A DNA stretch of 64,000 nucleotides from Streptomyces decoyicus. GTDB taxonomy: Bacteria > Actinomycetota > Actinomycetes > Streptomycetales > Streptomycetaceae. The stretch's first letter is position 1. The number at the start of each line of letters is the position of its first letter. The translations under genes and the position numbers were made by a program. This document shows, in pieces, positions 51,187-60,597 of this stretch. The notes under the pieces were generated by a model. It had not been told where the DNA came from. It saw nothing but the letters and a program-made list of their open reading frames with translations, and did not search any database. Where the stretch lies: the NCBI RefSeq assembly GCF_019880305.1, contig NZ_CP082301.1:1674001-1738000 (forward strand). The letters run 5' to 3'.

Positions 51187-53664
51187 ATGAACGAGGACGA
51201 AACCTGCAGGGCTTTCGTCCTACCCGCCCTTGCGTCTTCGAAGTGGGGAGAGAAGCAGATCCGTTCGCAGTACCGGATCAACAATGGCGGGCTGGTACCA
51301 ACTCGTCGGCGTCACAAGCGGGGTGCGGCGCTCGTCGCTGACTATGTCCTGGAGTACCTACCGGACGTCCCCCTTGCCGTCGTCGAGGTCAAGCGGTACC
51401 GGCGCAATGTCAATGACGGAGTAGAGCAAGCCCGGAGGTACGCACGCAAGCTCGGGCTCTCGTTCGCGTACGCCACCAACGGGTCAGAGATCGTCGAGAT
51501 CAGCTTCGGCGGGGAGAAGCCCACCATCAAGAACCTGGAGCGCTTCCCCACACCTGACGAGCTGTGGGCCCGCTTTCTGGGTGAACAAGGGGTCCTCGGC
51601 ACCAAGGCAGGTGGGGAGCTGCTCTCCGCACCTTACGACTACACGCTGCGGAATACGGACAACACGCCCAAGCGCCCACGCTACTACCAGCGAGTCGCTG
51701 TCACGAGGGCCCTTGCGGCGCTCGCCCGCAACGAACGTCGCATCCTGCTTGTCCTGGCCACGGGGACAGGTAAGACATTACTCGCCCTCCAACTGGTAGC
51801 CCGGCTGTCCAACGCCCCTGGCGCCTTCGGAGGACGCAAACCGCGTGTCCTCTACCTGGCGGACCGCAACATGCTGGTCGACGACCCCAAGGACCGGTAT
51901 TTCCTGCCAGTCTTTGGAGAGGACGACGTCCACAAGATTGGTGGCGGCGAGGCCAAGCGCGGCCGGAAAGTGTACTTCGCCCTCTACCAATCGCTGGAAC
52001 AGGGTGAGGCCGAGGCGGAGTTGTTCCGCCAGTACGAGCCCGACTACTTCGATGTCGTCATCGTCGACGAGTGCCACCGCGGCAGCGCGAGCAGCAATTC
52101 CCGGTGGCGCAAGGTACTGGAGCACTACTCTCCTGCCTTCCAAATCGGTCTCACCGCGACGCCGGTGAAGGACGACAAGAAGAAGACCGACACATACGAG
52201 TACTTCGGCAACCCCGTCTACACGTACTCGCTCAGGGACGGCATCCAGGACGGCTTCCTCTCGCCCTACCGGGTGCGCAGGCTACGACTGAACGTGGATA
52301 TGGAGGGATACCGCCCCAAGCCTGGCGAGAAGGACATCTACGGACGTGTGATTCCCGACGATGTCTATGGCCCGAAAGACTACGAGCGGGTCATGGTGAT
52401 CCTGGAACGCACGGAGGTGGCAGCCCAGTACGTGCTCGACCACCTCCGAGCTACCGCTGAAGACGGGCTTCAGGGCAAGACCCTGGTCTTCTGCGAGAAC
52501 AATCACCACGCCGGCCGGATGCGCGACGCCCTGTTCAACGCGGCCTCAGAGGAGGTAGCCAGACTCCCCGACTACGTCGTGCGGATCACCAACGCCGACG
52601 GGGATCCCGGCATGGCTGCATTGGAGGAGTTCCGCAAGGAGGACTCCAACCAACCAGTCGTCGCCGTAACGTCGAAGCTACTCTCCACAGGCGTAGACCT
52701 GCCCGCTGTACGCAACATTGTGATCTTCCGGCGCATGGCGTCCATGCCCGAGTTCAAGCAGGTCATTGGTCGCGGCACCCGTCTTTGCCCGGAGATCGGC
52801 AAGGAATCGTTCGACATCATCGACTTCGTGGAGGCGACCCGGCTCTTTGATGATGTGGCTTTCGACGGGCCGGCGCTGCGAGTGGTTGAGGACACCGCCG
52901 ACGAGCAGGGGACCATCGTGGACTCCGAGGATGTTACGCCGCCGGCCGAGGAGCCGGAGGAGCCTGACGCCGAGGCGGTGGCAGAGCCTGAATCTCCCTA
53001 CAACCAGGAAGAAGGCGGCAGTCTCAACGTCCTACACGGCACGGCGGACACCGTCACCGACCCCGACGAGGTGGACCGCATCCGCGCGCGAGGACGCCGT
53101 TACACCGTTAAGGACGTAGACGTCTACAAGTGGGGTGAGCGGCGGTATCAACTGGCCGACGACGGACGCTCGATGCGACTCGTCAGCATCGAGCAATGGG
53201 TTCACGACAGGGTGCTGGAACTCAGCCTCGAACCGGGGGAGCTGCGCACACAGTGGGCGCGGGCCAAGAGCCGCGGGCTATTGATGGAAGCCCTCAAGGA
53301 AAGCGACATCAACGCGGAGATGCTGCCAGCCGAGATGGGCAACCCCGACGTTGACCCCGTCGACCTGCTCCTCAACGCAGCGTGGGGGCTACCCTTGGTC
53401 AGCCGCGATGAGCGGCTAGTCCGATTTCGCAAGGAGCACCGGAGCTTTCTTGGATCGTTCACGGAACAGGCGCGCGAAGTGCTGGAGGGCATGCTGCTCA
53501 AGTTCGCGGAGTCAGGATCGCCGCAGTTGAAGGCTGAGACGCTGAAGGTGCCTCCGTTTAGCAACATGGGCCGGGTGGTGGAACTAACGCAGCGGTTCGG
53601 CGGAGGGAAAGCAGCGCACGAGGCGCTCGACGAGCTGGCGTCACGCCTGCTGAGCGTCTCATAG
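51187..53664 (+). CDS. hsdR: Type I restriction endonuclease subunit R
   Basis: About 825 residues. The N-terminal PD-(D/E)xK nuclease has D52 and E67-V-K69 (AVVEVKRY). The SF2 translocase has Walker A ATGTGKT at 191-197, DECH at 294-297, GLTATP and IGRGTRL, and a C-terminal HsdR domain follows. With HsdM and HsdS it cleaves unmodified DNA after translocation. ATG 51187 is preferred because MNEDETCRAFVLPAL is the conserved start and GGGGAG lies upstream; 51166 is possible. Its gene starts 80 bp beyond the IS. Confidence 0.92.
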   Translation: MNEDETCRAFVLPALASSKWGEKQIRSQYRINNGGLVPTRRRHKRGAALVADYVLEYLPDVPLAVVEVKRYRRNVNDGVEQARRYARKLGLSFAYATNGSEIVEISFGGEKPTIKNLERFPTPDELWARFLGEQGVLGTKAGGELLSAPYDYTLRNTDNTPKRPRYYQRVAVTRALAALARNERRILLVLATGTGKTLLALQLVARLSNAPGAFGGRKPRVLYLADRNMLVDDPKDRYFLPVFGEDDVHKIGGGEAKRGRKVYFALYQSLEQGEAEAELFRQYEPDYFDVVIVDECHRGSASSNSRWRKVLEHYSPAFQIGLTATPVKDDKKKTDTYEYFGNPVYTYSLRDGIQDGFLSPYRVRRLRLNVDMEGYRPKPGEKDIYGRVIPDDVYGPKDYERVMVILERTEVAAQYVLDHLRATAEDGLQGKTLVFCENNHHAGRMRDALFNAASEEVARLPDYVVRITNADGDPGMAALEEFRKEDSNQPVVAVTSKLLSTGVDLPAVRNIVIFRRMASMPEFKQVIGRGTRLCPEIGKESFDIIDFVEATRLFDDVAFDGPALRVVEDTADEQGTIVDSEDVTPPAEEPEEPDAEAVAEPESPYNQEEGGSLNVLHGTADTVTDPDEVDRIRARGRRYTVKDVDVYKWGERRYQLADDGRSMRLVSIEQWVHDRVLELSLEPGELRTQWARAKSRGLLMEALKESDINAEMLPAEMGNPDVDPVDLLLNAAWGLPLVSRDERLVRFRKEHRSFLGSFTEQAREVLEGMLLKFAESGSPQLKAETLKVPPFSNMGRVVELTQRFGGGKAAHEALDELASRLLSVS

Positions 53665-53737
53665 TGACAAGAAAACTTCAGTTTTATGCGAATATGCGCA
53701 CCGAAACTAAAGTGGTCTTTGTTTTCTACGCCTTTGC

Positions 53738-53743
53738 TAGGGT
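53738..53743 (+). promoter_or_regulatory. -10 element of a leaderless abiEi promoter
   Basis: TAGGGT ends 6 bp before GTG 53750. The 85-bp gap after hsdR is strikingly A/T-rich for this genome, consistent with an internal promoter that would let abiEi and the downstream hsdM and hsdS be expressed without hsdR. Confidence 0.5.
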
Positions 53744-53749
53744 AGTGGC

Positions 53750-54349
53750 GTGCTGAGAGACCGTACGGATACCCGCGCCAAACTCTGGCGAACTGCCAGC
53801 GTGCAGCGCGGGTACTTCACCGCTGCGCAAGCCAAGGACGCTGGGTACTCGTATCAGGCTCAGCGCTACCACACGCAGCACGGCAACTGGCTCCTGGTCG
53901 ACCGAGCCATCTACCGTTTCCGGGAGTTCGTCGACCTCCCAGCGGAGGGTGACGAGCAGCTTGTGCGCTGGTCACTTTGGAGTAAGGGACGGGCTGTCGT
54001 CTCCCATGCCACAGCGCTCACGATGCATGACCTAGGTACAGCTAGCCCATCCCGGATCCACATGACCGTCCCCCGGAACTTCCGGCAGCAGACTGACGCG
54101 CTGATCCTGCACCGCGCGGAACTCACAGCGGGAGACGTCGAAGAACGCGTGGGATACCGAGTGACGACCCCGCTGCGGGCCCTGGTGGAATGTGCTGCGG
54201 TCGGGGAAGACCAGAACGCGCTTGATATCGCCATGGCCAAGGCGCTGAGCCAGGGGCTCGTGACACAGCCCAAGCTCTTGTACGCCGCCCAGCAGGTCGG
54301 CCCGCGCGCCGAGCTAGGCGTGGAGCGGGCTCTGGCTGCGGCCTCGTGA
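53750..54349 (+). CDS. abiEi: AbiEi-type antitoxin (type IV toxin-antitoxin)
   Basis: A 199-residue protein with the AbiEi winged-helix domain (VQRGYFTAAQAKDAGYSYQAQRYH, then NWLLVDRAIYRFREF) and the AbiEi C-terminal domain (SHATALTMHDLG, ITP-like TTPLRALVECA). AbiEi normally neutralises the nucleotidyltransferase toxin AbiEii and represses its own operon. It lies inside the restriction operon, and its stop overlaps a short reading frame that looks like the start of an abiEii gene. Confidence 0.85.
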   Translation: MLRDRTDTRAKLWRTASVQRGYFTAAQAKDAGYSYQAQRYHTQHGNWLLVDRAIYRFREFVDLPAEGDEQLVRWSLWSKGRAVVSHATALTMHDLGTASPSRIHMTVPRNFRQQTDALILHRAELTAGDVEERVGYRVTTPLRALVECAAVGEDQNALDIAMAKALSQGLVTQPKLLYAAQQVGPRAELGVERALAAAS

Positions 54350-54507
54350 CCGGCCACTACCCTGACGCCGTCACACTGCGCCGAGCGCTAGAGGCTCGAC
54401 TTCAAACAGGCGCTGCCGTCGCCTCGGTGCGCGGCTTCTGGGTTGCGGTAACTCACGATGACTGCAACTGCAAGAACACTCCTAACAAGAAAGACCGGTT
54501 GAGCTGA
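54346..54507 (+). pseudogene. Probable abiEii toxin remnant (53 codons)
   Basis: GTG 54346 overlaps the abiEi stop as GTGA, the normal coupling for AbiEi/AbiEii pairs. The first residues, VTGHYPDAVTLRRALEARLQ, resemble the N-terminus of AbiEii-family nucleotidyltransferases. The frame then departs into an unrelated tail and stops 1 bp before hsdM. The nucleotidyltransferase domain is missing, so the toxin appears to be deleted. Confidence 0.5.
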
Positions 54508-54508
54508 T

Positions 54509-56011
54509 ATGGCAGCGACCAAGAAGAAGCCGGCGGCCCCCGGTACCTCGCGAACCCGCCTCGCCTCCCTGATCAAGAGCGCGCGTGACACGATGCGCAA
54601 GGACGCCGGGATGAATGGCGACCTGGACCGGCTGCCGCAGCTGTCCTGGCTACTGTTCCTGAAGGCGTTCGACGAACGCGTCGAGCAGGAGGGCGAAGCT
54701 CTCGACCCTGATGGCTACCGTCGGGCCATCGCAGCTCCCTACCGTTGGGAGGACTGGGCTACCGACCCCGACCTGAGCGGTGACGAATTGAAGACATTCG
54801 TCAACGAGAAGCTCATTCCGCACTTGGCCGGCCTGGTCGGTGACCACGCAGACGATCCACGCAACGTCATCTCGACCATCTTCAGGGACGTCACCAACCG
54901 CATGCAGTCCGGGACCCTGTTGCGGGACCTGGTGAACATCGTCAACGATATCCATTTCGTGTCGACCGACGACATCCACACCATGGCGTTCGTCTACGAG
55001 TCGATCCTCAAGGAGATGCGGGACGCGGCTGGCGACTCCGGCGAGTTCTACACCCCACGCCCAGTCAACCGGTTCATGGTCCAGCAATCCTTCCTCAAAC
55101 TGGGTGAGTCGGTCCTCGACCCAGCCAGCGGAACAGGCGGATTCCTGGTTCAGGCGTACGAGGACTTGAAGGACCAGGTCCGTACGGACAGCGAACGCAA
55201 GCGGCTGCATGCGAATATCAGAGGCATCGAGAAGAAGCCCCTGCCCTATCTACTCGGCAGCATGAACCTGCTATTGCATGGAATCGATGCTCCCCAGGTT
55301 CACAGGGCAAATGCACTGCTCGAAATGCGCAACTCGACGGCGGCAGACCGGGTGGACGTGGTACTCACTAACCCGCCATTCGGCGGCGAAGAAGAGTCAT
55401 CGGTGGTCAAGGCATTTCCCGCGGGATACCAAACGCAGGAGACGGCCTGGCTCTTTCTGTATTCGATCCTGGACCAGCTCAAGCGAGGTGGACGCTGCGC
55501 GATCGTCCTTCCCAACGGCAGCCTGTTCGCGACCGGCGAGAACTCCATCGGCGCGAAGATCAAGAAGAAGCTGATGCAGGACTGCAACTTGCACACCGTC
55601 GTCCGCCTTCCGCAGGGCGTCTTCTCTCCCTACACGCAAATCCCTTCAAACATCCTCTTCTTCGAGAAGACCGGGCCGACGAAGGAGGTCTGGTTTTACG
55701 AGGTGCCGCTCCCTGACGGCCGCCGCAGCTACACCAAGACGAAGCCCATGCAGCTGGAAGAGTTCGCTGGGTGTGTCGATTGGTGGGGCGGTGAGAAGCG
55801 CGAGGGCCGTGAGCCAAGCGAGTATGCGTGGAAGGTCCAGGCCGAGGAGGTCACCGCCTCCGGATTCAACCTGGACATCGCCAACCCCCACATCGGCGAC
55901 GACTTGGCTCACCGGACACCGGAAGAGCTGGTGGACGAGCTGATCAAGACGGAGATGCAGATTCTCGGGCTGCTTAAAGACCTGGGCGCGGGACTGGAGG
56001 AAAAGCGATGA
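54509..56011 (+). CDS. hsdM: Type I restriction-modification DNA methyltransferase subunit M
   Basis: A 500-residue N6-adenine methyltransferase. A helical N-terminal HsdM domain precedes the SAM motif VLDPASGTGGF (about 202-212) and the catalytic NPPF at 288-291; FYTPRPVNRFMV before motif I is typical of type I M subunits. It methylates adenine in the HsdS-defined site and protects host DNA. ATG 54509 lies just after the abiEii remnant; the stop overlaps hsdS (ATGA). Confidence 0.95.
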   Translation: MAATKKKPAAPGTSRTRLASLIKSARDTMRKDAGMNGDLDRLPQLSWLLFLKAFDERVEQEGEALDPDGYRRAIAAPYRWEDWATDPDLSGDELKTFVNEKLIPHLAGLVGDHADDPRNVISTIFRDVTNRMQSGTLLRDLVNIVNDIHFVSTDDIHTMAFVYESILKEMRDAAGDSGEFYTPRPVNRFMVQQSFLKLGESVLDPASGTGGFLVQAYEDLKDQVRTDSERKRLHANIRGIEKKPLPYLLGSMNLLLHGIDAPQVHRANALLEMRNSTAADRVDVVLTNPPFGGEEESSVVKAFPAGYQTQETAWLFLYSILDQLKRGGRCAIVLPNGSLFATGENSIGAKIKKKLMQDCNLHTVVRLPQGVFSPYTQIPSNILFFEKTGPTKEVWFYEVPLPDGRRSYTKTKPMQLEEFAGCVDWWGGEKREGREPSEYAWKVQAEEVTASGFNLDIANPHIGDDLAHRTPEELVDELIKTEMQILGLLKDLGAGLEEKR

Positions 56012-57156
56012 AGCTGCAGAAGGTGCGGCTTGGCGAAGTACTCCAACTGGAACGGATCGCAGTTGATGTGGATCCCGATGCGGAGTACTCCCAGATCGGC
56101 ATTAGATCATTCGGGAATGGCATCTTCCACAGAGACCCGTGCTTGGGTAGCGAGCTGAGCAAGCTCAAGTACTTCGAGGTACACCCGGGCCGCCTCATCG
56201 TCAGCAATATCATGGCCTGGGAAGGGGCAATCGCCATCTCAGGCACTAGTGAGCAGGGGTTCGTAGGGTCTTCTCGATTCCTCAGTTATCAGGCGGTAGG
56301 TGATGTGGACCTGCGATATCTGAACTATTATTTTCAAAGCGCTGACGGTCGGGCACTAATCAAGTCGGTGTCAACGGGTACCGTAACCCGAAACCAAACC
56401 GTTTCACCGAGGAACCTCGAGAACGCAAAGGTTCCACTGCCTGATTTTGCGGAACAGCGCCGCGTTGCCGATAAACTCGACGCGTTCATGGGAAAAGTCA
56501 ATTACACAGCTGGCGTCATGCCTTCACAAGAACATGCACGGCAACTAGCCATCTCCGGCCTGGACAGAGTCCTGGCTCGGTGGGCAGAGGGCACCACCAG
56601 GGTCGACCAGGTGTGCTCCCTGGTCAACGACACCGTCCACCCAGGGCAGGACCATGGGCACGCCAAGGAGTTCGTCGGGCTGGAGCACATTAGCCCTCAC
56701 TTCGGCCGACGGATTGGCTCGCGTCCTCTCGGCGACGAGAAAGGACGGAAGTTCCGGTTTGCGCCCGGTGACGTACTCTACGGGTACCTGCGGCCGTACT
56801 TGAACAAAGTGTGGCACGCAGACCAGCATGGGCTCTGCAGCGTGGAACAGTACGTTCTACGCCCCAACGGCCAGATGCCTGCGGAGCTTATCGCAGCGTG
56901 TCTGCGGAGTAAGTCCACTTTGAACAAGGTGATCGACGCGACCCACAATTTGCAGCTCCCTCGGCTCCGGTCCGGCCTCCTCCTGGCCATGGATATTCCC
57001 TTTATTCCGGCCGAGCATCATGAGCGCGCTATCGCCGATGTTCAGGGCCTCGAAGAGAACGCCCGACGGCTTGACGAACTTCAGCAGCATCGTGCTGAAT
57101 TGCTGACCTCTCTGCGCCCTGCTTTTCTTAATGCCGCCTTCTCCGGGCAGCTGTAG
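56008..57156 (+). CDS. hsdS: Type I restriction-modification specificity subunit S
   Basis: A 382-residue protein with two target-recognition domains. The first includes LSKLKYFEVHPGRLIVSNIMAWEGAI and the second KFRFAPGDVLYGYLRPYLNKV, and each is followed by a conserved helix (PLPDFAEQRRVADKLDAFMGK; EEN-ARRLDELQQHRAELLTSLRPAFLNAAF). It defines the recognition sequence of the restriction-methylation complex. It overlaps hsdM by 4 bp. The recognised DNA sequence is not predictable. Confidence 0.92.
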   Translation: MKLQKVRLGEVLQLERIAVDVDPDAEYSQIGIRSFGNGIFHRDPCLGSELSKLKYFEVHPGRLIVSNIMAWEGAIAISGTSEQGFVGSSRFLSYQAVGDVDLRYLNYYFQSADGRALIKSVSTGTVTRNQTVSPRNLENAKVPLPDFAEQRRVADKLDAFMGKVNYTAGVMPSQEHARQLAISGLDRVLARWAEGTTRVDQVCSLVNDTVHPGQDHGHAKEFVGLEHISPHFGRRIGSRPLGDEKGRKFRFAPGDVLYGYLRPYLNKVWHADQHGLCSVEQYVLRPNGQMPAELIAACLRSKSTLNKVIDATHNLQLPRLRSGLLLAMDIPFIPAEHHERAIADVQGLEENARRLDELQQHRAELLTSLRPAFLNAAFSGQL

Positions 57157-57165
57157 CCCTCGGCG

Positions 57166-57828
57166 TCAGTCGGGGGATAGCCGGCGCCACCCGCTGTCCG
57201 TGACCACTACGTAATCTAAGAACCGGAGGCCGACCGTCTCTGCGCCCGCCACGAGGCGGGCAGTGGCGAGGCGGTCGGCCGAGCTCGGATCGGCGCGGCC
57301 CGTGGGGTGGTTGTGGGCCACACCGAAGGATGTTCCCCGTACCGCGAGGACCAGAGCCAGAACGTCCGGATCAGGCTTCGGTCACACACGCCCTCGGTGA
57401 GGACGGCCGTACGCAGGACAGCGCCCGCCCCGTCACAGGCGACCACGACCACCCGCTCATGGCGAAGCCCTCGAAAAAAGCGGTGCGGCGACCACTGCCA
57501 GATCACCGGATCCTCGTTCCCGTTGCCGAACCTGTGATCCCAGCTAGGCAACCCGCCACCCCAGCTGAAACGCGGCTGAGATCCTCGCGGCCTTCGCGGG
57601 GCCGACTCCGGCGAGGCCCACAGCCACCTCATGTGCGGGCATGCGCGACAACTCGTATAGCCCGCCATGATGGGCAATCAGACGCCGGGCCAGCTCCACC
57701 ACGTCTTGGCCGGCTACTCCCGCCCCCAAGAGCAGTGCGAGCAGCTCGCGATCAGACAGTGCCTCCGCTCCACAAGTGAGGAGGCGCTCCCGGGGTCGGT
57801 CTCCTTCGGGGACATCGCGCATGGGCAT
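57166..57828 (-). pseudogene. RadC-family (JAB/MPN) gene, broken by frameshifts
   Basis: Three pieces of one RadC protein lie in two frames. The N-terminal UPF0758 helix-hairpin-helix part (57828-57544, RERLLTCGAEALSDRELLAL) ends in a stop. A middle piece (GLRHERVVVVACDGAG) is in a second frame. The C-terminal piece (VAHNHPTGRADPSSAD, the JAMM metal-site motif, ending at 57166) returns to the first frame. It lies 14 bp after the DUF262 gene on the same strand. It is converging on hsdS. Confidence 0.8.
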
Positions 57829-57842
57829 CCGGTCGACGCCTC

Positions 57843-59552
57843 TCAGTCAACGGAGTCCCGGTCCACCGGGCCATCATCCGGGGCCGAGTCCATGACAAGC
57901 TCCTCCAACGTCACACCTTCGGCCTGGCCGATGCCGCTCCCCTCGGCGGCCGAACCGATCAGGCCCTTCAGCCGCCGATGCAGTGCTTCTGACCGGGCCC
58001 GAAGAAACGCGTCGTAATCATCGCGCAAGGCAGCCTGGTAGGCATCCTCCTCCACCAGGCAGGACCGCAGGCGGGCGCGCAGTGCGTCCTCGCCGTTCAG
58101 CTCCGCCAGGTCCTTCAGATATCGAGATGGAGCCCGGTCGGAGATCCAGTTGTTGCTCAGTGCGGTGAGCATGATCAGGTTCCCGCAGGCATTCGCCCGC
58201 GCCGCGCTCACGCCCTGATTCCGCAGCCAGGCCCGAGGGAAGAAATGGTGGAACTGCTTGTCGTTCTGCCACGACAGTGCCTTTCCGACGTCGATGCGTC
58301 GCCCGGTGTTGAGGTCAATGGGGTCCTCGTACGAGAGCAGAAGCACGAGGAGCTTGCTCGGGGCGGACTGCCGGGAAAACGGGGACCGCTGCCACAGGAC
58401 GCTACGGGGCAGCGCTGCGCCCGTCTCGATCTCCTGCGTCCGGCCTTCCGCAAAGGCCGTAACTGCCTGGAGGTCGGGGCCCATCTGGGACTCGCGCCAG
58501 CCCTTGAAGTACTCGCCGCTGGCCGTCAGCCAAAACCATCGTGCCACTGCGTCGTACTGGGCCGTCGTCGGCTTCGGCAGCTGACGGAACACCTCGACCA
58601 GGACAGCGAACTGGTTGTAGTACGGCAGCGCCTCCGCCTTGGGCGTGCGGATCTGGGTGTATAGAAAGTCAACCGCCCGCTCAGCAGCCTTGCCCGCCTC
58701 GGAGACGGCCTCACGCAGGCACTGAGCGTCAAGCTGACGCAACCGGTGGATGTCCTTGGTTGAGAATCCGAGTCCGGAGGCGGCAGAAATTGTTCGCAAC
58801 ATGGTCTTTGCATCGACCCGCCCATACTTCTTGGCGTCCAGAACCTGGAGAAGCTGCTCGATCTCTTCCTTCAGGTCGAAGTCCCGCGCCCAAGTCCCTG
58901 CACGCACCAGGTCCACGATGTCCATCGTCGTCCCCGTGCTGTTAATGCGCTCGAAGATGCGGGCCGAATCCTCCTCCGACACATCCAGCAGAGTCACTAC
59001 GGGGACCTGGTAGTGGTTGAACTGGTTGCTCAACGCCTCTGCCCTGCTCTGCAACCGCAGATCTGGAGAGTGCTTCCTGACCCAAGCGAGCATCGCTCCG
59101 ACGGAGTTGACGTGTCGGATCGGCATGATGTGCGGGCCTGCAGGAGTGGCCTCCGAGAGGTGCAGGAACTCCTCCTTCTCCAAGTCATATGCGATGTCCC
59201 ACAGCGGCCCGGAGCCATGCAGCGCACCAACCAGGCTGGCGAGACGCTGCTGCCCGTCGAGTACGTAGTGCACGGGAGCGCCCTCGTGCTGTGGCACAGT
59301 GTTCAAGCCGGCGATTTCGTGCCCGCTGGCAAGGTTCGCTGTGGTGCGCCACATCAGCAGACTTCCGACGGGATAGTTACGGCGCACCGAGTCGAGCAGG
59401 TACAGCACCTGTTCCGGAGTCCAAACAAACCCACGCTGGAACTTCGGCAGCACGACGTCTCCTGACAGAACCCGCTGTGCCAGCGAGGCGATCGGTGCGA
59501 TCGTCGGCTCTGGAGCCCGGACTCGTGCCTCTACAACCTGCGAACTTCCCAT
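57843..59552 (-). CDS. DUF262/HNH protein (GmrSD-like or SspE-like restriction factor)
   Basis: A 569-residue protein. The DUF262 (ParB-like) N-terminal domain has FQRGFVWTPEQ at about 39-49 and DGQQRLASL at 99-107, then FERINSTGTTMD, the pattern of nucleotide-dependent DUF262 nucleases. The C-terminal DUF1524-like HNH region has KQFHHFFPRAWLR and GNLIMLTALSNNWISD. Relatives include GmrSD, which cleaves glucosylated hmC DNA, and SspE, which acts with phosphorothioation; the modification recognised here is unknown. ATG 59552 follows GGGGGG. Confidence 0.85.
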   Translation of the reverse strand: MGSSQVVEARVRAPEPTIAPIASLAQRVLSGDVVLPKFQRGFVWTPEQVLYLLDSVRRNYPVGSLLMWRTTANLASGHEIAGLNTVPQHEGAPVHYVLDGQQRLASLVGALHGSGPLWDIAYDLEKEEFLHLSEATPAGPHIMPIRHVNSVGAMLAWVRKHSPDLRLQSRAEALSNQFNHYQVPVVTLLDVSEEDSARIFERINSTGTTMDIVDLVRAGTWARDFDLKEEIEQLLQVLDAKKYGRVDAKTMLRTISAASGLGFSTKDIHRLRQLDAQCLREAVSEAGKAAERAVDFLYTQIRTPKAEALPYYNQFAVLVEVFRQLPKPTTAQYDAVARWFWLTASGEYFKGWRESQMGPDLQAVTAFAEGRTQEIETGAALPRSVLWQRSPFSRQSAPSKLLVLLLSYEDPIDLNTGRRIDVGKALSWQNDKQFHHFFPRAWLRNQGVSAARANACGNLIMLTALSNNWISDRAPSRYLKDLAELNGEDALRARLRSCLVEEDAYQAALRDDYDAFLRARSEALHRRLKGLIGSAAEGSGIGQAEGVTLEELVMDSAPDDGPVDRDSVD

Positions 59553-60059
59553 GCCAGCCCCCTGATCGCCCCGCTCCGACAGCTTCAGAAACGATCGTAG
59601 TAGCCGCCACTGACAATTCAGTGAGACCTTGTACCACCGCTGCGTTGGTCCTTCCCTCAATGCATGGTTTTGGTGACGCAGCGGTGGCCTTGCGGGCACT
59701 GGAGCTTCGACTTCGCTGCGCCAGCTCCTCCCCCTTCCCGGTCCGCCGCCACACCCACTGGCCAGAACGGTCTCATCGCGGTACGCCAACCCGAGGCACT
59801 CGCTGCGCACAACACCACGGCGGGCGGAGCGCTCCGGACAGCCGACGATAGAGATCGAACGTAGCTGTCCTCGCGGTGATAGGTGCGCTTCACTTGGGCA
59901 CACAGCAAGCCATGGACAGGTCGATGGTTGACTGGGCGATGTGCGTGGGCGAAGCAGATCTCAGTGTTGTGCTTCCTAGGCAGTGGACGCCTTCCGTAGG
60001 GGTCGCACGTCGCCGGAGATCTTCGCCGCTGTGAAGCGGGTGTATGCGGCGTTGACGGT
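59553..60059. other. About 500 bp without a recognisable gene
   Basis: This stretch between the DUF262 gene and the NUDIX remnant contains only short open frames without ribosome-binding sites or family resemblance. It probably holds the DUF262 promoter near 59560-59640 and decayed sequence. Confidence 0.4.
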
Positions 60060-60336
60060 TCAGCCGAGGTAGGGGTATGTACCGGCGAGGTAGTCGCCGA
60101 TCTGCTGGCGCATGCTGGGGTGGATGTCGTATTGGTCCAGTTCGGCCGGCTGCACGCGCACCCCTCGCTGTGCCGCGGTCTCCCCGATGTCCTGGGCGCT
60201 TCCAGGCAGGGCCCACTGGCCCGTATCACGACGGCGCTGAAGCAAAATCGCGCCGTCGTCGACGACGAGCAGACTGCTGGCGGGGATGAGGGTGTTCGCC
60301 TCCGGGCGGTGGGATCGTTGTAGTACTCAGTCCTAC
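60060..60336 (-). pseudogene. NUDIX hydrolase remnant
   Basis: The minus strand carries RTEYYNDPTA near 60336, then, after a one-base deletion, LLVVDDGAILLQRRRDTGQW, GSAQDIGETAAQ and, directly fused, QPAELDQYDIHPSMRQQIGD to a stop at 60060. This is the N-terminal half and the last 35 residues of a common Streptomyces NUDIX protein. Most of the NUDIX box (REx2EExG) and the middle of the domain are deleted. Confidence 0.7.
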
Positions 60337-60597
60337 CCGTGTGCGGCGATGCCCTCCTTGTCGGGGGTCCAGGGCCGTGCGCCCGGCCCAGAATGCTTCG
60401 AAACTTTGAGCGTAGTCGTCGAACCACCCTGGGTGTCAGCCTTCTTGAGGCGAAGGAGTGGATTGGCGCTTGCCGGCTGACCCCGGACGTGCGGGTTGAC
60501 CAGCAGGTGGCACACCAGATCCAGGCAGCCACGTTGCCCCCGCGGGGTTGACGCCCTTGTCGGCTTGTGACCGTCCAGCGATCGACCACTTCCCGTT
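60337..60597. other. Spacer with decayed coding sequence
   Basis: The 260 bp between the NUDIX remnant and the pPIWI_RE stop show short minus-strand stretches with protein-like codon use (WFDDYAQSFEAFWAGRT), but no open frame with start and stop. A gene remnant is likely, but I cannot name its family. Confidence 0.35.
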
